Below are positions 22,338 to 32,956 of a stretch of 64,000 bases of DNA, one piece after another; position 1 is the stretch's first letter; the number at the start of each line of letters is the position of its first letter. The stretch covers positions 55,211-119,210 of the forward strand of contig CAIQOO010000235.1 of the NCBI GenBank assembly GCA_903873485.1. Reading direction: 5' to 3'. This stretch comes from an uncultured beta proteobacterium (GTDB lineage: Bacteria; Pseudomonadota; Gammaproteobacteria; Burkholderiales; Burkholderiaceae_C). A program made the translations under genes and the position numbers. The notes under the pieces were generated by a model, which saw nothing but the letters and a program-made list of their open reading frames with translations, did no database searches and had not been told where the DNA came from.

Positions 22338-22505
22338 TTGGCAACACCAAATTACGGCTACGAGAAGCGTCAGAAAGAACTCGCCAAAAAGAAAAAAAAG
22401 GAAGAGAAACTGAAAGAAAAAGCGCAGCGCAAGGTGGGGGAGGGCGCACCGGGCGGCCACCATGAAGAGCCAGCGTCAGCCCCTGGTTCTTCGTCTGCCG
22501 CCTGA
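22338..22505 (+). CDS. Small Lys/Glu-rich conserved-type protein (55 aa)
   Basis: A short frame starting at TTG reads ATPNYGYEKRQKELAKKKKK followed by EEKLKEKAQRK and a Gly/Pro/Ala/Ser tail, ending at TGA 22505. The N-terminal half is a highly charged helix. Small proteins with a NYGYEKRQKELAKKKK-type start are, from memory, common hypothetical genes in Burkholderiales. Function is unknown. It converges with mnmH. The weak ribosome site (GAAAG) and non-ATG start limit confidence. Confidence 0.6.
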   Translation: MATPNYGYEKRQKELAKKKKKEEKLKEKAQRKVGEGAPGGHHEEPASAPGSSSAA

Positions 22506-22522
22506 ATCCTGCCGGTTGCCCG

Positions 22523-23590
22523 CTACCGGGTTCTTTCTGCGTCGATGATCTGTTGCGCCAAATCAGCCATTGCCGCTGAAGAACGGTCATTCATCACCAT
22601 GTTTTTTGAATCTTTGAACTGCGAAAAGTTGCGCTGCATCGATTGCAGGTAGCTTGGATCGTAGTGACGGCGTAACAAATCCTCCACCACCGATGTGAGT
22701 TCACCTGAGCGTGCCCAGGTTTGCCAGCGCTCGACGGTGGCCCGACCTCGCAAGACGGTCAGGGCTGCGAGCCGATCACAAAAATATCCCACATCCTCTG
22801 CCAGATAGGCATAGTCTTCCATCAGCAAGGCCACCCGTTCGGAATCTGGCAACTGCAAGTTCAGGCACGGGCTTTGCCGCATGGCATTGACCAGAATCGT
22901 CGGCAAGACGACATCTCCTACTTTCTTGCTCTCGCTCTCGACATAAATTGGCTGGCTCGCATCAAACCGGCGCAAGGCATCCCAAACCAAGGTGTCAAAG
23001 CGTTTTTGGCTGGGTTGTGGCAGGCCCAAAATAGCCCCCAGCACCGAACTGCGGTGGCTGGCCAGCGCTTCCAGGTCAAGTACCGGCGCGCCCAGTGCGG
23101 CCAGCGCCTGCAGCAGGCGGGTTTTGCCCGAGCCGGTTGGTCCGCACACCACCTGGAAGCGCAAGCTCGGCACGATGCGCTCGATGTCACGAAGGATGGC
23201 GGCCCGAAAGGCCTTGTAACCGCCTTCGAGCAGCGTCACGCGAAAACCGATCTGGCTCAAAATCAGCGATAGCGCCCCGCTGCGCTGCCCGCCGCGCCAG
23301 CAGTAAGCCAGCGGCTGCCAGTCTTTGGGCTTGTCAATCACCTCGCGTTCAATGTGCGCTGCAATGTTGCGCGCCGCCATGGCGGCACCCCGTTTGCGGG
23401 CCTCAAACGGATTGACTTGTTTGTACAGTGTGCCGATACGCTGGCGTTGCTGGTTGTCCAGGGTTGGCCAGTTGATGGCTTGGGGCAGGTGATCTTGCGC
23501 AAATTCGTCTTCACTGCGGGCATCAATGATGGCATCAAATCCGTCCAGACGGCAGATGACTTCATCGGCGCCGATGGGTGTCAGGCTCAT
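22523..23590 (-). CDS. mnmH: tRNA 2-selenouridine/geranyl-2-thiouridine synthase MnmH (SelU)
   Basis: A 355-residue enzyme that converts 2-thiouridine at the tRNA wobble position to 2-selenouridine, using selenophosphate, via a geranylated intermediate. An N-terminal rhodanese domain carries the catalytic Cys in YCWRGGQRSG; a C-terminal P-loop domain carries GPTGSGKTRLLQAL. ATG at 23590 overlaps the tesA stop (ATGA), so it is downstream of tesA in one unit. selD is not in the window. Confidence 0.93.
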   Translation of the reverse strand: MSLTPIGADEVICRLDGFDAIIDARSEDEFAQDHLPQAINWPTLDNQQRQRIGTLYKQVNPFEARKRGAAMAARNIAAHIEREVIDKPKDWQPLAYCWRGGQRSGALSLILSQIGFRVTLLEGGYKAFRAAILRDIERIVPSLRFQVVCGPTGSGKTRLLQALAALGAPVLDLEALASHRSSVLGAILGLPQPSQKRFDTLVWDALRRFDASQPIYVESESKKVGDVVLPTILVNAMRQSPCLNLQLPDSERVALLMEDYAYLAEDVGYFCDRLAALTVLRGRATVERWQTWARSGELTSVVEDLLRRHYDPSYLQSMQRNFSQFKDSKNMVMNDRSSAAMADLAQQIIDAERTR

Positions 23591-24270
23591 GAAAGCGCTT
23601 TCTTGATGGCTGGCCAAACATTGGCGAGGATCAGCGGATGGGCTGCTTCCACCGGGTGAATTCGGTCAGCCTGAAACCATTTCAGGCTATCGGGCACATC
23701 GGCTATACCTTCGAGAAAGAACGGCACCAGCGCCACCTTGTTGGCACGCGCCACCTCGGCAAACACCTCGGCAAAGCGCTTGCCGTAATCCCTGCCGTAG
23801 TTGGGCGGCACCTGCATGCCCAGCAGCAGCACGTTGGCGCCGGCTTTTTTGGCGGCCTGCGCCATGTTGCTCAGATTTTTCTGGGTCATGTCCAGCGGCA
23901 GACCGCGCAGCGCATCGTTGCCGCCAAGTTCGATCACCACCAGTGTCGGCAGGTGTTGCGCCAGCAAGGGCGGCAGACGCTGTCGCCCGCCCGAAGTGGT
24001 GTCCCCGCTGATGCTGGCATTGATCACGGTGGCCGCCATTTTTTCATCGATGAGTTTTTTCTCCAGCAAGGCGACCCAGCCGCTGCCGCGCCTCAGGCCG
24101 TATTCGGCGCTGAGCGAGTCACCCACCACCAAAATTTTGTTGTCCCGCTGCCGCAAGCTGCCAGACTGCACCGCAGCAATGGCGCGGTTATTCCCTGCCA
24201 TGGCAAGTGCACTGGCCAACGCGATACAGTGGCGGCGATTCAAATTTATCAAGTTCAAAGAAAAATCCAT
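23587..24270 (-). CDS. tesA: Arylesterase / thioesterase I (TesA-like, SGNH hydrolase)
   Basis: A periplasmic SGNH-family lipase/thioesterase of 227 residues from the chosen ATG. The block-I serine motif is VVGDSLSAEYG, block III is GGND and the catalytic DxxH is DRIHP near the C-terminus. The N-terminus (LNRRHCIALASALAMA) looks like a signal peptide. The ATG at 24270 overlaps the divergent ABC gene's ATG by two bases, so a start further in (ATG at 24201) is possible. tesA divergent from ybbA is a conserved arrangement. Confidence 0.88.
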   Translation of the reverse strand: MDFSLNLINLNRRHCIALASALAMAGNNRAIAAVQSGSLRQRDNKILVVGDSLSAEYGLRRGSGWVALLEKKLIDEKMAATVINASISGDTTSGGRQRLPPLLAQHLPTLVVIELGGNDALRGLPLDMTQKNLSNMAQAAKKAGANVLLLGMQVPPNYGRDYGKRFAEVFAEVARANKVALVPFFLEGIADVPDSLKWFQADRIHPVEAAHPLILANVWPAIKKALS

Positions 24271-24958
24271 GTCTGATTGCATTATTTTGGTGGAGCATGT
24301 GTACAAATCTGTCACCGACTCCACCGGCCAGCTCGATATTTTGAGTGATATTGACTTCTCTATCCGTCAGCGCGAGACAGTGGCCATTGTCGGCGCATCA
24401 GGTTCGGGCAAAAGCACCCTGTTGTCCATCATCGCCGGACTCGATACCCCCAGCGCTGGCACGGTCCACCTGGCCGGACAAGACCTATTTGCCATCGATG
24501 AAGATGCCCGGGCGGCATTGCGGGCGCAAAAAGTCGGTTTTGTATTTCAGAGCTTTCAGTTGCTGGGCAACCTGACGGCACTGGAAAACGTGATGTTGCC
24601 ACTGGAGCTGGCTGGCCGGCGCGATGCACGTCGTGTCGCCACCGAGATACTGGATCGGGTCGGCCTGTCGCAGCGACTTGGGCATTACCCCAAAGTGCTC
24701 TCTGGCGGCGAACAGCAGCGGGTTGCGCTGGCGCGTGCCTTTGTGGTGCAACCGACCGTGTTGCTGGCCGATGAGCCGACTGGCAGCCTGGACTTTGCCA
24801 CCGGAGAATCGGTCATGGCGTTGATGTTTGCCTTGAACCGCGAACTCGGCACCACCCTGATGCTGGTCACCCACGACCAGGATATTGCGGCGCGCTGTCA
24901 GCGCTGCATCACGATTGAAGCCGGGCGGGTGGCGCACCCGGCACCCTCAAGCCGTTGA
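24269..24958 (+). CDS. ybbA: ABC transporter ATP-binding protein, YbbA type
   Basis: A 229-residue LolD/MacB-like ATPase with Walker A GASGSGKST, signature LSGGEQQR, Walker B VLLADEPTGSLD and the switch His in LVTHD. In E. coli the ybbA product pairs with permease YbbP, encoded next to it. Here no permease follows; the 3' end instead overlaps the converging hybrid kinase by 61 bases. The ATPase is complete in length, so only the partner is missing locally. Confidence 0.9.
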   Translation: MSDCIILVEHVYKSVTDSTGQLDILSDIDFSIRQRETVAIVGASGSGKSTLLSIIAGLDTPSAGTVHLAGQDLFAIDEDARAALRAQKVGFVFQSFQLLGNLTALENVMLPLELAGRRDARRVATEILDRVGLSQRLGHYPKVLSGGEQQRVALARAFVVQPTVLLADEPTGSLDFATGESVMALMFALNRELGTTLMLVTHDQDIAARCQRCITIEAGRVAHPAPSSR

Positions 24959-26220
24959 TGGCCGGCAATCATGCTGACCACGTCAGCAAAGGCGGCCCGA
25001 AGTGCATCTTGCAGGCTTGCCACGCCGGACCAGTCCAGTTCGGCGCTGGCAGCTTCCAGGCGGGCCGTGATCTTGGCCATACGTTCGATGCCAATGTTGC
25101 CGCAACTGCCTTTGAGTTCGTGGGCCAGCGCATAAACCGCCTGGGTATCGCGTCGGGCAATGCCGTCTTCGAGTTTGGCCAGTAAACTCATGGTGGTGCT
25201 CTGAAACAGCGACAGCAGCTTGACCACCACTTGCGGATCATCGCCAAAATAGTCGTCGAGCAGCTCGAAGTCAATCACCGGGCTGTCATCGGCGGGCAAG
25301 GCCAGCTTGGGCAAAGCCTCCAAGGCAGTTGCCAGAGTCAGCAGCGGGGGACCTACCCACTTGTTCAGGACCGTGCGCAACTCTTCGGGTTTGATCGGCT
25401 TGCTCAGGTAATCGTCCATGCCGGCTGCCAGGCAACGATCCCGGTCTCCCTGCATGGCATTGGCGGTCATGGCAATAATGGCAATGCTTCTTGCTTGCGG
25501 GTCAGCGAGTGCCCGAATTGCCGCAGTCGCTTCAAATCCGTCAAGCACCGGCATCTGGCAGTCCATCAGAATGGCCGCGTAGGGTGGCGTTGCGGCGCTG
25601 GCAGCCGCTTCCAGGGCATCCAGCGCTTGCTGGCCATTGTTTACGACGTGCAAGGCATAACCGAGTTTGTTGACCTGCAATTGCGCCACTTTTTGATTTA
25701 CCAGATTGTCTTCTGCCAACAGGATCAACTGCCGGTTCGCCGTCAGATTCTCCGGGTTGGCGATATTTTGTTCTGTCTGCGCCGCAGGCGCAGGGCTTGG
25801 CAGGTTGGCGCAAAGCCCGCCCTGGCCAAGCAGGCTGTCAAACAGTTGCGACTGGCGCAGTGGTTTGGTCAGGCAGGCGGCAAACCCGGCAGCAATCGCC
25901 CGGGCGCTCAAATCACGCTGGTCGTGCGCACTCATCAACACCAGGCGCAGTGCATCAAAGCGCTGGTCTGCCCGCAGTGTGCGCGCCAGTTCCAGACCAT
26001 CCATGCCCGGCATCACATAGTCGATCAGGGCGATGTCGTAGGGTGCCCCCAGGTCGGCGGCATCTTGCAGCAGCTTGAGGGCTTCCGGTGCATTGCTGGC
26101 GCCGTCGTTGGCCATTTCCCAGGAACTCAAGTAGCGGTGAATCACCTTGCGGTCACTGGCGTGGTCATCCACCACCAGCACCCGGTGATCAGTTGCCGCG
26201 ATGACTTTGTGCCCCGCCAC
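24898..26220 (-). CDS. Hybrid sensor histidine kinase, C-terminal part (REC-REC-HPt)
   Basis: A 440-residue frame with two receiver domains and a histidine phosphotransfer domain. The first receiver starts HRVLVVDDHASDRKV with phospho-acceptor Asp in LIDYVMPGMDG; the second reads LILLAEDNLVNQKVA with MDCQMPVLDG; the HPt His is in YALAHELKGSCGNIG. The apparent start is a GTG inside the reading frame of a larger protein, so this is the phosphorelay tail of the preceding kinase, not a free-standing regulator. The 3' end overlaps ybbA. Confidence 0.8.
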   Translation of the reverse strand: MAGHKVIAATDHRVLVVDDHASDRKVIHRYLSSWEMANDGASNAPEALKLLQDAADLGAPYDIALIDYVMPGMDGLELARTLRADQRFDALRLVLMSAHDQRDLSARAIAAGFAACLTKPLRQSQLFDSLLGQGGLCANLPSPAPAAQTEQNIANPENLTANRQLILLAEDNLVNQKVAQLQVNKLGYALHVVNNGQQALDALEAAASAATPPYAAILMDCQMPVLDGFEATAAIRALADPQARSIAIIAMTANAMQGDRDRCLAAGMDDYLSKPIKPEELRTVLNKWVGPPLLTLATALEALPKLALPADDSPVIDFELLDDYFGDDPQVVVKLLSLFQSTTMSLLAKLEDGIARRDTQAVYALAHELKGSCGNIGIERMAKITARLEAASAELDWSGVASLQDALRAAFADVVSMIAGHQRLEGAGCATRPASIVMQR

Positions 26221-26236
26221 CTGATTGGCTCTGGTT

Positions 26237-28924
<2,688 letters not shown>

Positions 28925-28952
28925 CGGGTGGTGGCTTGAAAACCCCGGATGG

Positions 28953-29735
28953 CTACCGGATTGCCGGTGTTTTGTTGTCCAGAAAACCGTGTTTGCGAAA
29001 AATCGCCTGACCGATGTCGCCAGCGGAGAGCGTCATGAAGCTGCGGGCCAATTCGGGGGACTTTCCACTTTTGAGCTGAATCAACAGCAAGGCCTGTGGC
29101 CGGGCCACCCGGGTGTCGAGGTCGATCACATCGAGCCGGGCGATGTTGTCGGCAAACAAGCCGGTGGCGCGCCAGCTCAGGGTCAGGTCGGCGTCGCCCT
29201 TTTTCATGGCATTCATCAGACTGCGCGAGTCGGGAGACAAAAAGGCGCTGGCTTTGACCACCTTGGGGTAAATGCCGGCGGCATCCAGCACTTTTTTGGA
29301 TTCTTGCCCGACGCTGCCGGAGTCTGCGTTGCCCAAAATGATGGTCAAGTCGTCGCGCAGCAGTTCCCGCAGGTCAGGCTTGACCTTTTTAGGGTTGCCT
29401 TTTTGCACCACCAAAGCCATTTGGTTGTAGCCCACGGTGACAAAGTCGCCCAGCAAGCCCTCTTTCTGGTGCTTGTCACGGTAAGTCGGCTCGCCCGGCA
29501 AATACCAGTCACCGGTGCCACTTTTTTTGGCCGACTGGTACAAGTCTTCGGAGCCGCCCTGGGCGATCAGGATTTTGACCTTTTCACGCTGCTCAAACAG
29601 GTGGGCAATCTCGGTCATGGGTTTCACCATGGTGATGCCGCAATACAGCAACAACTCAGGAGTTTTCTGGGCCTGAACCGACGCGCTTGACAGCATCATC
29701 ACCGCCAGAAGTTTGACAAGAAAATAACGAAACAT
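28953..29735 (-). CDS. Periplasmic substrate-binding protein, ModA/SBP_bac_11-like
   Basis: A 260-residue periplasmic binding protein with signal peptide (FLVKLLAVMMLSSASVQA). The body (LLYCGITMVKPMTEIAHLFE, then KILIAQGGSEDLYQS) resembles molybdate/tungstate-type extracellular binding proteins. No ABC permease or ATPase accompanies it. It is followed on the same strand, 28 bases on, by the hybrid kinase, so I infer that it acts as the ligand-sensing partner of the kinase rather than in uptake. The ligand cannot be told from the sequence. Confidence 0.8.
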   Translation of the reverse strand: MFRYFLVKLLAVMMLSSASVQAQKTPELLLYCGITMVKPMTEIAHLFEQREKVKILIAQGGSEDLYQSAKKSGTGDWYLPGEPTYRDKHQKEGLLGDFVTVGYNQMALVVQKGNPKKVKPDLRELLRDDLTIILGNADSGSVGQESKKVLDAAGIYPKVVKASAFLSPDSRSLMNAMKKGDADLTLSWRATGLFADNIARLDVIDLDTRVARPQALLLIQLKSGKSPELARSFMTLSAGDIGQAIFRKHGFLDNKTPAIR

Positions 29736-29840
29736 AGTTTTTCACCAGGGGTTAATACAAGCCCATATTAGAACAAACCAAATCAGCCCGATAGGCCGCC
29801 CGCAGCCAGCGGGGTCAGCCAGCCGGTCGAGCTTACGGGA

Positions 29841-29915
29841 TCTTATTTGCTGCAAATAAGATAGCTAACAGCGCAGGGTGGACGGGGGTTACAGGCATAT
29901 TTGGCATAAAAAAGA
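29841..29915 (+). repeat. Dispersed intergenic repeat, copy 2
   Basis: Matches copy 3 (31.1 kb) along most of its length, with shared blocks ATAGCTAACAGCGC and GGCATATTTGGCATAAAAAA. It lies between the binding-protein gene and the alpha/beta-hydrolase gene. Confidence 0.65.
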
Positions 29916-29940
29916 CGGTTGCGGTCGCCGGCCACACCGA

Positions 29941-30885
29941 TCAGCCTGTTGCATCCGGTTTGCCAGCCAGTTCGCCGAGCTGCTGCACCAGCCAGTCCAA
30001 TACCGCCGGGTCAAGGCAAAGCTGCACATGGCCCAGACCGCTGAACTCGGTGACGCGGGTACCGCTGAGCACCTGCTCACGCTGCGGATAAACCACATTG
30101 TCATGTTGCGTCAGGGCGATCTGCAGCAGGCTTTGGCTGGCCGGGGTTTCGCTGTGCTGCAACCTCTGCAGCCAGTGGCTGTGCCAGACCATCTGTGCGC
30201 CGTTGGCGGTTACCGACGCTCTGACCATGCGGGTGCCTTGGTGTGGTGTGCCCAAAGTGATGATGCCGGCTACCCGGGACGTGCCATGTACCCGCAACCA
30301 GGCCCGGATAACCAATCCGCCCATGCTGTGGCCAACCAGCGCCAACTGGCTGGCAGCGCTGGCTGTCAGCAGTTGTGCGACGGCCTGCTCGATTTGGTCG
30401 GCGTAATCGTCAATCGAGGTGAACAACGGCTCCAGATCGATGGCCAGCACCGGGTGTCCGGCGCGGCGCAGTGCAATGCTCACGTCGTCCCAGACCCGGT
30501 GGTTGCAGATATAACCATGTACCAGCAGCACCGGCAAGGCGGCAGCGCCCGGTGTTGGGCTGGCACCGGGCAGCGGTGGCAACACACCGGGGTTTTTGCC
30601 GGCCCAGGGCATGCGAAACACAAACACCGTGATGGCAGCACGGAACTCGCCCCAAAACGCGCGCCACCACTGACTTGTGTGACCACCCGGGCAAGATCGC
30701 AGCATCGAACTGCAAATTACCAAAAACTGGAGCGCCAAAGGCAATCCCAGAGCGCATAGCGGTGCCAGCAACCAGGCTGCTGCCAAGGTGTCTTGTGGCC
30801 CGGGCGGCGGAGCCAGCCAAACCCCCAGCGCGCCACCACAGAGCACTTGAAACAGATACAAACTGCGGAGCAATTGGGCGAGCAT
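29941..30885 (-). CDS. Alpha/beta-hydrolase, lipase-like
   Basis: A 314-residue protein with two or three N-terminal hydrophobic segments (TLAAAWLLAPLCALGLPLAL) followed by an alpha/beta-hydrolase domain. The oxyanion/lid motif LLVHGY and nucleophile elbow LVGHSMGGLV place it with triacylglycerol lipase/PGAP1-like esterases; the catalytic His is probably in FSGLGHVQL. Substrate unknown. Flanked by two repeat copies. Confidence 0.8.
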   Translation of the reverse strand: MLAQLLRSLYLFQVLCGGALGVWLAPPPGPQDTLAAAWLLAPLCALGLPLALQFLVICSSMLRSCPGGHTSQWWRAFWGEFRAAITVFVFRMPWAGKNPGVLPPLPGASPTPGAAALPVLLVHGYICNHRVWDDVSIALRRAGHPVLAIDLEPLFTSIDDYADQIEQAVAQLLTASAASQLALVGHSMGGLVIRAWLRVHGTSRVAGIITLGTPHQGTRMVRASVTANGAQMVWHSHWLQRLQHSETPASQSLLQIALTQHDNVVYPQREQVLSGTRVTEFSGLGHVQLCLDPAVLDWLVQQLGELAGKPDATG

Positions 30886-31098
30886 GGTCGGGGTCTTGAA
30901 AAACAGATGCCCAATTGTCGGTCAAGCCCGGCATGGCGCTGCTCGGTGCTGCCCACGCGCCGTGCTGGCACCGGTAGTAATGCAGATTTGCGTTGGCAGA
31001 TTTGACCGACCGGTTTAGCGGGGACATCGCGGCAATCCCGCTGGCAGCAATGTTGATCAAGAAGTCCACCAACTTTCCTTCAAGAAACAAAAAAACCT

Positions 31099-31172
31099 TT
31101 TATTTTGCTATATAAAATATAGCTATCAGCGCTTATAGAACATGGGTTAGAGGCCTATTTGGCATATAAAAG
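31099..31172 (+). repeat. Dispersed intergenic repeat, copy 3 (best-preserved)
   Basis: Blocks TTTTGCTATATAAAATATAG, CTATCAGCGCTTATAGAAC and GGCCTATTTGGCATATAAAA define the family. The first block can form a short AT-rich hairpin (GCTATATAAAATATAGC). Confidence 0.7.
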
Positions 31173-31283
31173 TCACGCACCCGACGTGATTCACTGCCGC
31201 TGCCATGGCGGCAAGCGCAACAAGTCAAATTTCCATCTGGATCAACTGGCCTGGCAACGACGGCCAGCTTGGTCTTGTGGTTT

Positions 31284-31299
31284 TGTCCGTTTTCTTACA
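31284..31299 (+). promoter_or_regulatory. NifA upstream activator site (TGT-N10-ACA)
   Basis: TGTCCGTTTTCTTACA has exactly ten bases between TGT and ACA, the NifA consensus, and lies about 105 bases before the -24/-12 element, the usual spacing range. Such a site occurs by chance fairly often, so its weight comes from position ahead of draTG. Confidence 0.6.
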
Positions 31300-31401
31300 A
31301 AACTGCACAAGCTGTCGCAAAAACCTTGTCATTGGTCGCTTGAATCCAGGTTTATGTCGTGTTTGCTGTTTGCCTGCCCAGCTTTGCGTCAGCTTTGGGC
31401 C

Positions 31402-31417
31402 TGGTACGGTCATTGCA
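31402..31417 (+). promoter_or_regulatory. Sigma-54 (-24/-12) promoter
   Basis: TGGTACGGTCATTGCA matches TGGCACG-N4-TTGCA with a single mismatch; GG and GC are 10 bases apart as required. Transcription would begin near 31428, leaving a leader of about 50 bases before the ATG at 31481. Confidence 0.65.
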
Positions 31418-31480
31418 GAGAGACCATTGATGGCGCCTGGTCTTTCACTTGCCATTTCAACCACACCCAAAGGAATATTC

Positions 31481-32089
31481 ATGACAGCCACTCTGGCCCT
31501 TAAAGAGATTGACGACACCGCGCTTGCCGCCCTTGAAGCCCAAGGGCGACTGCAGAACCCCCTGCACAAGGCGCTGACCGGCAAACCCGGCCGGGTCGGT
31601 TTTCGCGGCGAACTGGCCCTGCGCTTTGCGCCCAAGCTGGCTGATGAAGCACGGCCACCTGAGTTGCTGTGCTCCCAGGTCATGGCGATTGCCAATGTGG
31701 GTGAAAAACATCTCCCGTTTTTTGCTGGCTACCTGCTCAGCTTTGAACACCTGAAAGACGTGGCCGACGTGCTGGGCGACGCACTGGGTGCCAGCGGCAA
31801 ATACTTTTTGCTCTGCAACAACATCGACCTGTCGAAAAAATACCAGGTGCCTTACAACGGTGTGATTCTTTATGTGCTGCCGATTGACGAATCCACCGTC
31901 TATAACGAGTTGCTGGAGTTGTTTTACCTTGAAAAAAACGACCTCAAGAAAAAAGACACCGCCGGCAAGCTTGATGCCGTGGCCGATGCGGCACTCAAGT
32001 TCAAAGCCAGCTTTGAGACCATCAGCTATGAACAAGGCCTGGCACTGATGGGGCCGGTGCGCAACCCCAACGACAACCGCCCGGTTTGA
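31481..32089 (+). CDS. Unrecognised protein, first gene of the draTG unit
   Basis: A 202-residue soluble-looking protein with no signal peptide or membrane segment. I do not recognise its family. Visible features are a central hydrophobic stretch (HLPFFAGYLLSFEHL), two isolated cysteines (ELLCSQ, FLLCNN), a beta-like GVILYVLPIDEST segment and a Lys-rich helix (LEKNDLKKKDTAGK). The ATG at 31481 follows AAAGGAATATTC; the frame is open to 31205 but that part overlaps the promoter elements. draT starts 18 bases later, so a role in nitrogenase-reductase modification or its signalling is inferred from context only. Confidence 0.8.
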   Translation: MTATLALKEIDDTALAALEAQGRLQNPLHKALTGKPGRVGFRGELALRFAPKLADEARPPELLCSQVMAIANVGEKHLPFFAGYLLSFEHLKDVADVLGDALGASGKYFLLCNNIDLSKKYQVPYNGVILYVLPIDESTVYNELLELFYLEKNDLKKKDTAGKLDAVADAALKFKASFETISYEQGLALMGPVRNPNDNRPV

Positions 32090-32107
32090 CCGGCATGGCG
32101 GCTGGCT

Positions 32108-32956
32108 GTGGCATCACCCGACAATGAACTTGAACATTTGCAGCGCTGGTATGGCGCCAACCTGGTGGGCGTGCCGGCGCGGGTGCTGGCCAGTACCGGT
32201 TTCAACACCCATCCGCAGCCGCTGGCCATTGCCGGCACCTGCGAGGCGCATGAAAAACTGTTTGCGCTGCTCGACAGCAGCCACGACATGAATGAAGCGC
32301 ACGACATTTTTGTGCATTACCTGATGCTGGCTTTTGGCCTGCGCAAGCCCGAAACGCATGAACTGGCCAGCATGGGGCAGGCCGAGCAGCGGCGCTGGCG
32401 CAACAGTTGGCGCCGCCTGCTGCAAGGCTGGGGCATGGATGCCAATGGCCCAGCGGGGGCGGTGTTGAAGGGCTGGGTTGAAAGCCGCTTTGGCCTGGCT
32501 CCGAGTTTTCATAAGGCAGCACTGGCGCACTTTCCCTCAGAAGCCTGGATGACCTACCTGCAAGAAAAAGCTGCCAGCCGCCACCACAACAATATCCACC
32601 AGCAGCTCGATTTGCTCTACGAATTCTCGCAATGGGCGCTGCGGCGCATCTGCGCCCAGGGTGGCACGCCGGCGGCGCGGCACCTGCGGCTATGGCGCGG
32701 CAGCAACCAGTGTGAAGAGCAGGTGGTGGCCGGCCGGCTGCAAAACCGCCGCTGCACGGTGCGCCTGAACAATATTGTTTCGTTTAGCCTGTCGCAAGAA
32801 GATGCCTCCTGCTTTGGCGACTGGATTTTTGAAGTGCAGGTGCCGATGTGCAAGGTGCTGGTGTTTCCCGACATGCTGCCCGGCCAGGTGTTGCAGGGCG
32901 AGCAGGAAGTGCTGGCCGTCGGCGGCGACTATGAAGTGATGGCCCGCTATGCCTGA
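32108..32956 (+). CDS. draT: NAD+-dinitrogen-reductase ADP-D-ribosyltransferase
   Basis: A 282-residue DraT, which inactivates nitrogenase by ADP-ribosylating an arginine of NifH when ammonium is present or energy is low. The R-S-E features of the transferase fold are readable: Arg197 in LWRGSN, the SFSLS strand (225-229) and E265-Q-E267. Start is GTG at 32108; the nearby ATG at 32095 is out of frame. It overlaps draG by 8 bases. No nifHDK or glnB/glnK is in the window. Confidence 0.9.
   Translation: MASPDNELEHLQRWYGANLVGVPARVLASTGFNTHPQPLAIAGTCEAHEKLFALLDSSHDMNEAHDIFVHYLMLAFGLRKPETHELASMGQAEQRRWRNSWRRLLQGWGMDANGPAGAVLKGWVESRFGLAPSFHKAALAHFPSEAWMTYLQEKAASRHHNNIHQQLDLLYEFSQWALRRICAQGGTPAARHLRLWRGSNQCEEQVVAGRLQNRRCTVRLNNIVSFSLSQEDASCFGDWIFEVQVPMCKVLVFPDMLPGQVLQGEQEVLAVGGDYEVMARYA

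Larger units (their letters stand above)
30886..31480. other. 595-base intergenic region with repeat and nif-type promoter
   Basis: No convincing gene is seen here; frames that cross it have no family features. It contains repeat copy 3, a TGT-N10-ACA element at 31284 and a -24/-12 element at 31402, all listed separately. The part 30886-31098 shows nothing I can name. Confidence 0.6.

Noticed and set aside
30410..31090. 226-codon minus-strand frame upstream of and overlapping the hydrolase gene
   Set aside because: The overlapping part is a shadow of the hydrolase; the upstream 200 bases show no domain or good ribosome site.
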